DNA of 64,000 bases. It comes from Seiridium cupressi (taxonomy: Eukaryota > Ascomycota > Sordariomycetes > Amphisphaeriales > Sporocadaceae). Positions 34,553-46,230 of the stretch are shown in pieces (positions within the stretch are counted from its first letter, which is position 1; each line of letters opens with the position of its first letter). The stretch is from NCBI GenBank assembly GCA_036674765.1, contig JARVKI010000085.1:62001-126000 (forward strand), read 5' to 3'. The translations under genes and the position numbers were made by a program. The notes under the pieces are model-generated. The model saw nothing but the letters and a program-made list of their open reading frames with translations. It was not told the DNA's origin and searched no databases.

Positions 34553-36498
34553 CTATGAGTGAAGACCCAACATCAGAAGCTCTGCAAGCGTGTCCCACGA
34601 TCTTCCGACATAACCCGTGGCGAAGGTGTAAATAAGATGAATGACCACGACAAGGGCATATGTGGACACGACGATGAGAGACAGCAGGACCGGGACGCTG
34701 GAACTGTCGTAACCGTAGCCCTGACGAAAGTTCTCCACCTCGAGTTGATAGAGGTTTCCGGGATCGCTCCAGTTGGTAGATGTATAGAAGAAGACATCGG
34801 TGTGCTTGGAAAGAATGTCCTTATTCGCCTGAAAGTAGGCTTGAGTCGCGTCGTATTGCGCCTGAGATATGGAGAGCGTATCGGCCTCTTGGTCTCTGTA
34901 CATGGGGTCGGTATGGACTACATGCCATCCAATGGGCCCGAATTGGATCTGCGGCATTGGAGCGGTGTATGCCAAGGCCAGAGCAAAAATTCTATCGAGT
35001 GGCATTGAAGTGATGTCCGGCTGGTATTCCATGTAGACGTCAACTACCCTGGAAGCCCATTCGTTAGGAATCTCGATCAGTTGAGAGTCGAATTGTTGCC
35101 TGTCCGCAGGAAGCAGTTCGGCGTTGATCAGCTCATCCAAGTTCGGATTTCTGGTAGCGTTCATATTTGTCTTTGCCCAGATGGCGTCGATGATGCAAGA
35201 TTCGGACCTGGCGATGGCATCCTCGTGGTATGTCTCCCCTCCTTCTAGCAAAAATCCTTGGACCATCAATATGGAATGGTTGGATGCTACTGATGGTGGG
35301 TCGTTCCAAGCTACTGCGATTGTATCGGTCGTTGCATTGTCAGGAGCAACTGACTTGATTATGTCGATGAGGTATGCAAATGTGAGGTTCGTAGCCTCTG
35401 GGCTAATATCACCAAACGTGACATAAGCGCTTTCAGGATCGTCTGTGCCGTTCAGCCACTGTCTCTTGCAATCTGACTGCACATAGGGTTGGAAACTGGT
35501 CGCTCTGGCGAACTCCCCAATCGCAGCGTTCTCAAGTTGACCTCCGCTGAAGAAAGTCATGCCCGGAAATCGCATTGCCTGTGACACGAGAGTCGCCGCC
35601 AGGGTTCCTACGCCTGACATGGCCGAAGGAGTGGGAAAGAAGAGCGGTGTGTTCTTATAAGACGGTATTGTTCGAATCAAGCTGGTTGCATCTGTGAACT
35701 GGAGGTCGTCGTTCTCGTTTCTGACAATCTGGTACAACACATCTCGAAAAGCATCTTCATTCCTGTATCCGTATTAGCAGGGACATCTCGCCTCCATCTG
35801 GGCCACGAAAGCATCGCCTACGTGAGGTTCACGCCCTGCAACTGAACTTGGCCTGGGAATATGGTCGCTTGGTCATCTAGCATCTGAAGGTAGTGTCCTG
35901 TGGCATAGTCGATCGGTCGTGGAATGAGCAGGACAGCGATTGACGGACCGACTAGCGACGCCAAGACCACCGTTGCTGCTATAGCCAGTGCTGTGACAAG
36001 CCTTTGCCATAAGCGGGCATGCTTGGAAAGAAGGCTGCCCCATAACTCCAATGACCAGAGATACGTGACATCGGTAACGCTGTACGGTCCGAGTAGGCTC
36101 CCTAAAGGCAGGCCACTTTCCTTGAACAGCTGATAGCGAACGATACTCATCAATATTATTCCTAAGGAAGTCTGCATCAGTATCTCCACGATCTTCGCGG
36201 CAAACTGCAGAGCTGTGAGCACCGTAGTGGACGGATCGCCCCAGTACCATGACTTGATGTTGAGAACTGCAAAGGCTACGACTACGCTCAGGGGAACCAG
36301 GTGAGCAATGGACTGGATCAAAGCCACTCCGCGGTCGTGGTATAGAGCGACCTTTGGCTTCTCCCGGGGATGACGCCATTGTCCAAGAACGTGCAGGCGG
36401 AAAAAGCGGATTGCGACCTGAACATAATAAAAGACAGCGTATAGAAGCCGTCTTCCAAAGAACGAAGCGCCGCTTTTAATAAGTACTGGCTTCATCAT
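34553..36498 (-). CDS. Fungal multi-pass membrane protein of unknown function, probably prematurely stopped
   Basis: Exons 36498-35822 and 35762-34553 (59-nt intron with a GTAGGC donor) give 628 residues. The N-terminal 200 residues hold several membrane spans with LTALQFAAKIVE, SGLPLGSL and VGPSIAVLLIPRP. A large, N-glycosylation-rich middle domain (about residues 215-580) is probably outside the cell. A final span, VPVLLSLIVVSTYALVVVI, precedes SWDTLAELLMLGLHS. The layout is that of a large family of uncharacterised filamentous-fungal membrane proteins. The TAG at 34553-34555 is directly followed in frame by PPGVAAATNTTVGIE and PFEEPVNVRINENGRAELLF, open down to about 34,384. From my memory of the family, its C terminus continues past the last span with a similar Asn/Pro-rich tail, so the TAG looks like a nonsense mutation. 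Function is unknown. A diverged broken paralogue lies at 39,221-40,464. Confidence 0.75.
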
Positions 36499-39220
36499 GA
36501 GCTGTTAATTGGGATTTTTACTTGTAATGGTTCTTAATATTGAAACTGGATGAGAAAAGGAAGCACGAGGCTCGCCAGGCTGAGTTGAAAATATGAGGTG
36601 AGATCAGTGCGCGTAGGCTGGCTGCTTGTATTACGGGTGCCAAGCCACGGTAGAGACCTATCTCTCTTCCTTCTGGCCGCCACTGTGCCGCAATTTCAGC
36701 CGTGAATATATGGTGAGGCCCGAAGACGCGCGGGTAAGCCCGAAGCTCATGATATCTCCAGATTTCGCCCAGTGTCCGCCAGTGAGCTATAGCCCTCATT
36801 GAAAGCCATCGTATCCGGACAGCCCACCTTTCCCCGTCGCACGATGGTGAGTTCTTCTTGACAGTCGCACAAGGCATTGCTGGTGGCGGAAGGGCGGAGA
36901 GGGCACGTTGCAGCAGAAAGTGCACGCGCATATGCAGGCTGACTTCCAGGCGGGCCATTAACGATCTTATCTAGCTTGTCGCCCGGGTAAAAAATAATAA
37001 AAAATCCTTTTAATTTTCTTTTTAATTTATTATTAAATAAATAAATTCAAACGTTTTAATTTTATCCATTTAATTTATACATTGAATACTAGTAAAAGCA
37101 GGATGAGTGCCGCTAGCGATGTGTAAATATGTCTCCCGAGACATATGCTGACTCTGTATTACTTTAGCATGTAGTGTCGACCTTCCTGTCAGGTTCCCAT
37201 TGGCTGGGTATTATCGTCCATGTCCGTCAGCTATCACAGCGTAAACTGGATCTGCACATGTAACGAGTACATGATTGGAGCAACTGTCCTGGCAGCTGAA
37301 AAGTCGAATCCTGAGGTTACGCTAGAGGGGTGTAGATTTAGAGCTTCTGTACACTGCTTTCTCATCATGTGTGGTACTTTCAGATAAGCTGGGCCCGCCA
37401 CAGATTCTAGATGACATCACATGGATACGATGCAGCCCGGACCTTAGTCTCTTGTACGTATGGCTGATGTATCGATATACTCATCACCGTCCCATTCCTT
37501 TCCCTTGTCTCCTTCCAAACAAAATTTTATAGGCCCGAGTTGTCTCTCTTACTTCTGGACATGATTCATTTTATGCTGCGGCACTGTCATTGGATCCTGA
37601 GAGTATGTGGAACGGAATGCGGCATTCATACCCTGCTAACGACTACATGCATCGCCCAACGGGGCTCTGTAACCACTAATGCTCTTATAAAAATAACATG
37701 GCGCTTCAATGAAACGTATCACAAACTTTTGGTTTCCTGCCCAGCTCATGACCCCTTCTTTTGAGACTTCAATAACACGCTTGATCATCCCCATTTGAAA
37801 TGAAATAGTGTTGGTTATTTCTTTCGAAACTAAGGAGATTTTGTGCTGTTGGTCTGCACTATCTTGGCCGACGATGTGGGCAAGGAGCTCAGCCATTATT
37901 CCCGGAGCAAGAAGCTTGGCGTCTGTTAAGCAGAGTCTCGCTATCGCATGTCAATGAGGTCTTTAGTATTAATGCTGTACAACGTAGCGCGATGCAATTA
38001 GCCTACAGTCACGGTGCGAAGTACTGCTGATGTCACGAGTGTGGCCAGTTGCCGTCACATCACGGGGACAGTTGAGATTGAAACGAGTGCCGGCGACATT
38101 GTCTCCCGCGATAGACCAGAGTCGATCAGAGGAGACCTTGTTGTCGAATAAAACAAGAACATGATCGCCCTTACCAGCACCTTTTTAAAGGGTATTGAAG
38201 GCATTTTGATAGATCAAAGTATTACATTATTATCAACGATTGACTTTAGTTTATTGGAAGCGGCTGGCGCCATCTATCTCGACAGCCGCTAGGCACTTGG
38301 GGATATACATTCAAAAGAGGAGTCCGCAGTAATATGGCGCCATGGACGATGAATAATACGTTTATATATTCCGTTGACGGTATTTACCCGCCTTTCATCG
38401 GAGAGCTCACCATGACTCGTAATGCTCGGTTGGCCAACTTTACTTCTTCCGACTCCATAAATGTATCCTCACTCAGCCGGCCCGCTTTCGACGATATTCA
38501 ACAGAACTTGACATTGTCAACAACCTTAGCATGTCTTTTCTGTCACTACCAGGGTTGGCTGAAATAGGAGGAAGCTTCGTCTTTGGCGATAATACAGAAT
38601 GTCGATCGACGGAGCTTCCTGCTCTTTCTACTATTGACGGCGATGCCTGAATAACACTCAGCTTACGGCATCGGACTACTGTGCACCAAGCATAGATGAG
38701 GGAAATACCGGGATCTGACTCGTCTCGAGTCCCTGGGTCCTAGGCATTTCTCACTTCATATACTTGGCTAAGATTGCTATATAGTAGCCATGCACTAAAT
38801 ACTTCATTAAAATAAAATATATTAGCTCAAGAAATGTTACAATATATCAAATTTTGGGAGTCTTTGATTGATTGTAGAGACTGGTCTTGATGATCACGCT
38901 TGATATTACAAATGCAGTGGGCATGATGTATCGAGAACTTCGGAAATGGATCTATGTCTAGAGTGGTTATAACAGACACTATAATACATTTTAATTTTGT
39001 GTAAATGGAAATGAATACATACCGATTTAGCTGTATTTCCAATCAGGCTTCGGTATCCCAACAACCTCTTCTTCCATATCGTATTGTTTACTATTGCCTG
39101 TCCCACAGCTCGAGACTAACTGCAGTCGATTCTCGACCTTGACTTCTCTGACTTTCGTAATCATGATCCAAGTTGCAAGCCTCTGACGCACCGGTGCCTG
39201 TGTTTGGCAACCCCTTGACC
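36499..39220. other. Spacer with an AT-rich block, no supported gene
   Basis: The block 36,985-37,090 is extremely AT-rich (TTTAATTTA-type words). Two ATG-initiated frames have no recognised motif: 36518-36958 on the minus strand (146 codons) and 38334-38567 on the plus strand (77 codons, with YPPFIGELTMTRNARLANF). The second looks more protein-like in composition and may be an exon relic, but I found no convincing partner. Confidence 0.4.
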
Positions 39221-40464
39221 CTATCGAACTGCAGAGCTAAAGCTAAGAGTTCTCCGAGTCCTGACCATGCATTGCTCGAGTATTTTAGTACTCTTCCAAT
39301 TAAGTGCCGACGCTAAAAAGTCCGATGGAGATGTGGCATAAGCTACTAAATTGTTTGTTGTGCGGTTTGAAAACGGCAGAGTGCCAGCTGAAATGAAGCG
39401 AGACCCCGTTAATGCTGCGACAGTGAAGTTGGCGTCATTTGCCGCTGCATCCCAGCCTCTATCATTCAGGAAAATTTCCGTCAAGGAAGCAATCAAATCC
39501 CGCCACCCACTCGTGGGACATTCCACTGGATAGTTGCCGAGAGTCCCAAACCACGCTGTGCACACTTCCAATATGGTATTAGGGCCTGTGATGTTGGTTG
39601 GATACAGGCCTCTCAAGGCAGTTCCCAGATAGATATCAGGGAGAATAATTGTGCCAGCGCCGCTTTTAGAGCCTAAGATCGAATCGACATTGCCGACCAA
39701 CCCAGTCGTGGTATCATTACAATGGCTGAGGAAGGACCACACGTTGAGGCCAAGACCATTGACAATAATAGGAGAAGTGCCGTTAGAATTTGATGTATTT
39801 GGCGTGCCGACGTGATCGGGCCCCAAACCTCTTTTGTGAGAAAAAAGTAGATGGACGAGATCTGAAAGGGGGCAGCAAGGCATCCAAGTGGGACACCACT
39901 ATCTCCTAACAGTCCATATCTCAACCTGTGGAAGACTATATTCGTGATCGAGGCTATGATCAAGGCCTCGTGCATATTGGCCGCAAACTGTATTGCGTTT
40001 AAGACATTCGCGCTCGGTCATGGCAATGGCCATGCGGCTTTGCCTGTGTATAGACCAAGTAACGCCAATGTCACTGACAAGGCAGGAAGATGAAACATTG
40101 TGAAGAGCATTAAAGCCTTGGACTTCTTAACACTCGCAACTGTTTTCGGTTTCTCTCTCACATGTTGACCGTTGCTGGGTGCGCTCTTCTCACTTTCTGC
40201 GGTTGCATAGCTCTTCAACGCTGGAGTGCAGATGCTCATACGCCTTGTTGTACTTGCTGAATCGCATTGCTGATCAGGATGGGGATTCAGTGATGGAGCC
40301 CTGGCAGATGTATTACCGCGTGATTGTTGCCGAGATATCAGCTGCCGTGTCTCTGAATAAGCACCACCAACTATATCGTGGTCTTCGATATATGTAAGGT
40401 TGATCATGGGGTTGACTGAGTAAGAGCTCAGATCATCAAGTTCGAATGAGATTGTTTCGCGCAT
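39221..40464 (-). pseudogene. Broken paralogue of the 34.5-kb membrane protein
   Basis: The minus strand from the ATG at 40464 encodes an N-terminal Ser/Thr-rich segment and a membrane span, then hits TGA at 40018-40020. The same frame continues as NVLNAIQFAANMHEA, SGVPLGCLAAPF, KEVWGPITS, TALLLLLSMVLASTCGPSSAIVMIPRLGW. This matches, in order and spacing, LTALQFAAKIVE, SGLPLGSLLGPY, LELWGSLLS and VGPSIAVLLIPRP of the gene at 34,553-36,498. The TGA is therefore probably a TGG Trp codon lost by one transition. After IPRLGW a second lesion changes frame: the continuing extracellular-type sequence (SGAGTIILPDIYLG, NITGPNTILEVCTAWFG) is in another frame, ending at 39221. No C-terminal span is found. 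With a nonsense codon, a frameshift and a missing 3' part, this is a pseudogene. Confidence 0.78.
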
Positions 40465-40930
40465 ATCGTTCTGCGTGGTTCGGTCAGAAAGGGTTGATTC
40501 GGTCGTCCAGGATGAATCATTCTCGGATTTAGTAGACCTCGCGATTTTAGGCCGAATAGATTTCGTAGCTGGACAAAGTGCTTGACAAAGCTGCTGGCGG
40601 GAAAGAGGAGTTGCCGCTATTTGTTGTGGCCTTTAATTATCATGGAGGAAGACTGTGGACTGTCAGCAGGCACTTTCCAGCTCTGTGCACTGCCATGCCA
40701 TATGTTCCACCATGTTTCACCGGCTAAGTTCTCTACCTCCTCGGGTAGTCCTAAACCGCTGCAACCAAAATAGCTTTCCCCCAAGCCATCCATTGAACAA
40801 TTCTCCGAAACGAACTGATACGATAAAGCGTATCTCCGGCCCTGCCCCATACTTGAAATAGACGATCCGCTACTCAGACTATGTTTTCCAGCAGCCCACC
40901 ATCGCACTCACAACCATTGGTCTTTACCCT

Positions 40931-42038
40931 TTAGATGTATTCAGCACATACAACGTCCCCACTGATATCCATGATGTCTGCAATAGTCACATTAGGGATC
41001 ATGTCATACATTGACAGGACGTGACTGAGCGTCGTAACGTTGGCCGGGTCACCGCTGTAGTCGGTGAAGTTTGCTCCTGGAGCTTCCCAGTTGTTTTGAG
41101 TATTAAATGCAGCGGTAGGAACATTTTGGCCTCCCATATCTGCAAGACGAGCAGTCAAATTGGCTGATTGCCACAGCCACCAGAGCCGGTCTAGATTGGT
41201 GTGGTGGAGGAAGAAGATTGGGTCGCCAGGGGACAACGCTGCATCCTGCATCTGTTTTCCAAGACATACAATTAATTCGTCGGCTTCGTAGGCGTGGAAT
41301 GGGAATGTTCGTAGACTTACTGTTCCTCCAGTACCCGCGTGAACTGACGCATGGGGCTTCGCTGCGTAGCATGGCCACGCCTCTTCGTAGGTATCGAGAT
41401 CGTAGCAGGCGTCGACGTATGTCTGATTGGTGCCATAAAATGTCGTGACGCTGATGGAGCGGTTCAGGTAGTAGGTCGCAGTCTTTGGGATTACCTTGTT
41501 GAAGGACTCGGCAGCCACATGGAGTTCCATGTTCGCGAAAGGTCCATCGGTCACAATATCACTATCGGATGAGTTTCCATCGCCTCCAACGCCACTCACA
41601 GCATCCCAGATGGCCGATAAGGTGATGTTGTCAGCGTCAGCCTGTTCGTCCCAGTATGGGATACCGCCGGTATAGTTGCAGTAACTTTGCAATAACTTCT
41701 CATGCAATGTCATGTAATACCGGTGCCAAGGTAGGAATTGTCCCTGGAAACCATCAGCCATTCACGCGCTATAGAAAAGCTATATCTTAGCGGCATACCA
41801 CGTCGTGAATGTAATTGGACATGGTCAAATGCAAATACTGCTGTTCATCCCACAGAGTGACAGCTCCATCGTAAAGGTCGAACACAGCATCATGAGTCGT
41901 AAGACAGAGCACCGCGTCGATATAACTCTGCTTCTCGTCATCTGCAAGCGAAGTGAAGCTCTTGCGCTGCACAGGGGAGTCGCAGGTTGCAGCTGTAGTA
42001 GCAGCAACGAAGGCTGCTAAGACCAAACTGAACTTCAT
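40931..42038 (-). CDS. Secreted tyrosinase (type-3 copper oxidase)
   Basis: Exon 1 (42038-41799) and exon 2 (41743-40931) join in phase 0 across a 55-nt intron to give 350 residues. Residues 1-18 (MKFSLVLAAFVAATTAAT) are a typical signal peptide. Copper site A is formed by His70, His78 (YIHDV) and His87 (GQFLPWHRYY). Splicing is needed to bring the second and third together. Copper site B shows His211 and His215 (KPHASVHAG) and the HH pair 250-251 in DPIFFLHHTNLDRLWWLWQ. GIPYWD is also conserved. The domain is complete and no C-terminal lid extension is seen, so this is the short secreted type. It oxidises phenols to quinones, for pigment formation or oxidative tailoring of phenolic metabolites. 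It lies next to the membrane-protein pseudogene, whose start is about 470 bp downstream. Confidence 0.95.
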
Positions 42039-43812
42039 GATGGTAAACGAGTGGCGAATGACTGGAAAGGAAACAGGCGCTAAAGGGTTGGTTCGATCTG
42101 TGGAATCAGATGAAGGTGGCGATGACTGATTGCGATTAGGCGTCTCATAAGCCTGGGGTCAAATATCTCGATATAACAACTATTTGATTTGCTCTACCTC
42201 TGCCATTGCTAGCATTACAGGGCGGTGACCTATAGATCCACCCAGGCAATGTACGCAGCAGCACAAGCAGCTTGCGAATTGAAGTCGTCAGCTTCCGGGT
42301 ACGGGGTTTTGTCTCCCATGTAGATGATCTGCATGTATTCCGGGGTTCACTTGCCAAGACTCGCGGAGAATTTTGCCAAATACCGAGCGAAACACATAGT
42401 TACGCATCTTCATGTTCCGCACTACATTCTTCAGCATCTAAGGCAAGATCAATTATGAAGGAACCTTCCTCGTTCGATGTCGATTTTGATGCCGAAAATC
42501 GCATCGTAGGGCTATTCTCATTGTACGGACAGCCGAAATTGAAGGCACAAGTCAAGATGGGTTGGCCGTAGCGCAGGGTCAAAGGTACTAGGTTACTGCT
42601 TGGTCATAGCCCAGTGCTAAGCTGCGCCCTAGCACTAACGGTCCCGCGGGACTGTTGACCCCAGGCAGCTTACGAATCACTATTCACTGATTGCGCGGGC
42701 TGCAATTTATTTAAGGTCGCATATGGGAGTCAAAAGGATTGGGTGATCGACGGAATTGGAAGAGGAATATATCAGGGTGTAAATCGAAGAACTTGAGGGA
42801 ACACTCGTGGCAAGACTTGGTCAACCACTTTTCATTGATATGCACTAAGGTTAGATATGATAGGCTAAATACTCATTGCTTCCAAGTGCGCTTCGAGCTC
42901 CAGTATCGAAAACAAAACTGTAATATTACTCACAGTTCAATTAAAGGGGTTGATTGGCGAGAACCAACAGGAGCTGCCAAGACACGGCTACGTGGTTCTT
43001 ATGCATAAACTGTAGTGGCCGTGAATTATTGCCAACCTGGCGGCAAAAATTGCCGGGCGCCGCGTCACCATTTCTGGGTCAGTCAGGACTCAGGGACGAT
43101 ATTAGCGGGCTCCATGCGCTGCTGCCGCTAGAGCTCCGCTATTTTTGAATACTGCAACGCACGTAACTGATGCTAATACACTGATGGTATTGAGAATAGA
43201 CTATGAACTCTTAGAGAAGACAGCCAGACTTAGTGCAGTATTTATCTGGGAACCCCATGTCTGTACTACATGGAGACGCGTCACTAAACACAGAGGTTCT
43301 AGCACATGGCCGCTCATTCGTCAGCTGTTTTACAGCCATAGTCGTGCAACTGTTAGAAAGACCAAAGCGCGATAAGAGTAAAGTACAGGTTCCTCACTTA
43401 AACAATTTTTGTTTATACTTACGCCTGTCCTTTTGCATGCTAAGGATTTCTGGTAAATTCAGTATGAATTGAAAACCGAAACTCAACACTGCGCTGCACT
43501 TATATCGCTAGGTCGTGGTTTGCGATATTTAAAAATCTGATGAACGTAGAGTGTATCACAACAGTAGTTGAAAACATGCGGTCGAACTGTGACACAGCGC
43601 CTGGAGACTTCGACTTAGCTTAGAATAGGCGATTGGCTAACGCTGACCATCGTTTATTCCCCGCGGACTCTCGGTCTAGAATAACGCTAGAATGAGTTGG
43701 AAATAGTCTCATTGCCGTCGCAAATTCGCTCACTTGGATGTAACTTTAGCATAATCTGAGTCCGTCACAACTTATCGCTCTCACGACTACTGTTTGCCAC
43801 CGCGACTTCAAC
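42039..43812. other. Spacer without supported gene
   Basis: 1.8 kb between the divergent starts of tyrosinase (-) and the hypothetical gene (+), so it carries both promoters. Several frames of 60-100 codons overlap on both strands between 42,145 and 42,600, but none shows a known motif. Confidence 0.45.
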
Positions 43813-44733
43813 ATGTACTCGCGTGATGAGACTGTCAAGGCTGTCCTGGAGTTCTACCAAGAGATCGTCCGCCACCCGTACTTGAATGACAGCGCGCTTG
43901 TCGTACCACCTCCAAAGGGATGGGATGGAATCAATGTCGCAGGGAAGAATGAGACGGTCCTTGACCTACTTCGGCACCTCCCGTACATTCGCCTGGAAAA
44001 ATCAATTGAACAGCCCCTAATTCACTGGGAAACCATTCCGATCTGCTACTCCGGTGGAACAAATAGACAGGAATTCTACACCATTCCCCCACACTGCATT
44101 TACTTCGCCCACAGTGTCGACCGCGAAGGCACGTCCTTGATCCTTGACACAGATAAAGGCACCATTACCGAGTTCTCTCATACCGGCGAGAACATCGTGA
44201 TACCGTACGAGGAGTATGAAGCTCTAAATGAAGCAGAGAAGTGGACGGCTTTTCGCTCGACGCCGACCACGGAGTTCTTCAACACCTGGACGACAATGTA
44301 CGAAAAACTGGTCTGGATGCTAGTACCAGGCCCGATTGGCCAGCCAGTGACAGGAAACTTCTACAGTCGCGCTGAGAACAGAACTCAAGAGAAGCGGCTT
44401 GCGCAGCAAATGTATCTGGAGCCGTGGTACCCTCAAGGCACCACGGCTCGTGATACGGGCGAGAGTGCGTTTGACAACGCACAGGGTGATGAGGGAGCAC
44501 GACACAGGAAGCATGTGGCGGTAAACACAAACTTGCCCGTTCCGGCTTGATAATGTGAAGGCTAATTTTGATGTCGGTAGGATGTTTACAATACGTATCT
44601 TCGCCACGGATGGCCAGGTCACTTCGACAAGGAGAAATGTAGAGCAGAGCTGCTGTTGCTTGAAAAGGATAAGTGGGCGGAGGATAAGCGGTTGATGGAT
44701 GAAGCAAATCCCGATGCAGAACTATCCGACTGA
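43813..44733 (+). CDS. Conserved-looking hypothetical protein
   Basis: Exon 1 (43813-44520) ends RHRKHVA at a GTAAAC donor. A 60-nt intron ends in GGTAG, and exon 2 (44581-44733) gives DVYNTYLRHGWPGHF and ends ANPDAELSD, for 286 residues in all. The in-phase join and the acidic, charged helical tail support the model. Features are RHPYLNDSALVVPPPKGW near the N terminus, a Trp/Pro-rich centre (HWETIPICYSGG, PPHCIYFAHSVDREGTSLILD, EFSHTGENI) and WMLVPGPIGQP. There is no signal peptide and no membrane span. I recall similar unnamed proteins in other filamentous ascomycetes but know no function. The GTSLILDTDKGTITEF segment faintly recalls SMI1/KNR4-like folds, which is only a guess. The gene looks intact. 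Confidence 0.75.
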
Positions 44734-46230
44734 GGAAGCCTTGATGGGTTTGGTCTTGTCAGGGTAGGATCATGTTACTCCAGAAGTCTGCCGGGCCAGC
44801 AAAGACTACACGTATGTTGTAAGTCCTCGTCCGAATCTTGAACATCGTTATCAAAATGGGCTGGCTGGCAGGGGTGGCTGTTGGCTGCTTCTGATCAAGA
44901 TCCGCACATACTGTATTCTCTTGGGCAAAAAATTGGATTCCATGAGCGGCAATACGGCAGCCGGCTTCACCATATATCGGCTGCGGTCGCTCATAACGGA
45001 ATGCCTAAGTAAGGGGCCAGAGGCCGCCGGACCTCGTCAGCGGGATGTTGGTTAAGAAAACTGGAAGTATGCATATGCAGTGCCAACAACACACGTAGTT
45101 TGGTTAAAAGTCCAGTAGAGGTCCACCGGACTAGACACAGACCCAACAAGTACGAGCGCAATGACGAATAGGAGGCGAACACTACCATAAGTGCATCATA
45201 TATTTCCCAGCAAGTAAGGCTGGATGTTCAAGTCTTAGGGCACTCAAAGTATCCAGGAGTTGTCATCATCCATCTATTAATTAGAATCGGTAGAAGAGTA
45301 GACTTGTGCGCCACACTGGGGGGCCTGGCCCCACCCAGCTGGGAGCACGTGGAAGCTGCAATCCTCCTTTCTACATCACAACAATCACACCCCATACTGA
45401 GTGTACCAAGACTCCTTTCTTGTCCGACCAGTTGATCGAAATGCGGACAGAGGAAGATCTGTAATAGCGTGAGTATGCAGAGGAAACAATACAGCATAGT
45501 TGAGTGATAAGGGTGTGGCAGGAGGTGGAGGGCCCAGTTAGTTGGCACTGATTCTGGTCTGGCAGTAGTCCACTATGCCGAACGTCTGCGCGGCAGCAAG
45601 GGGAATGACCTGGGAGTTGACCAGCCCTCATTCATGGACTCAATCCGCAGAAACCGACTTGAAGGTGTCGTTCTTGGTTCGATATACCCTAGTCGTGGAG
45701 GCAAGGGATAATACAAAAAGCTCTCACTGTGCCAGCGCAGCCAAACATGTAAACATGCTGTGGGCCCTGGGAGCGTGCAACCGCATTGCGCAAAGACAAG
45801 GATCGTTTGGCACCGAAGGATTCAATCACTGGGGGACTTGTAAGCGCTAGAGCCAGTCAGTATAGGCGGGGGCAGCGCAAGCCCTAGTTTCTTGTCCAGG
45901 TGGATATACGTCGATCTGTTTGCATGCATAGATAGGCTCGTAGGATATTATCAAATTGGCCGATTCCGCCAATATGATTCAATAATGTGGCTCTCAGCCT
46001 ATCAGCGACACTTTCGGAATTTTGTGTCCTAGTGTAGACCCGGATAACGCCGGTACTCCCTTCAAGGGAGCCTCCAGCCAGTAGTGCGAAAGGTGTTGGG
46101 CTGTGTGTGCAACGACATCGTATTCTCTCGATATAAGCCCAGTGCTCACCCGGTTCTCGAGAACCGTTCGAAGCAACCATCAATCAGTTTTTTCATTCTC
46201 CCTTAATTACACGCTTTCTGACCATCAACA
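44734..46230. other. Spacer without supported gene
   Basis: 1.5 kb with short overlapping frames on both strands (44,991-45,850) and no motif. The final few hundred bases should be the promoter of the broken methyltransferase. Confidence 0.45.

Noticed and set aside
36518..36958. 146-codon frame just upstream of the membrane-protein gene
   Set aside because: It starts with ATG but has no membrane spans, no similarity to the family and no splice link to the gene at 36,498.
38334..38567. 77-codon plus-strand frame with YPPFIGELTMTRN
   Set aside because: Composition is suggestive of an exon, but no flanking exon or family could be found.
40617..40907. 96-codon minus-strand frame between tyrosinase and membrane pseudogene
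   Set aside because: It lies in the probable 3' untranslated region of tyrosinase and shows no motif.
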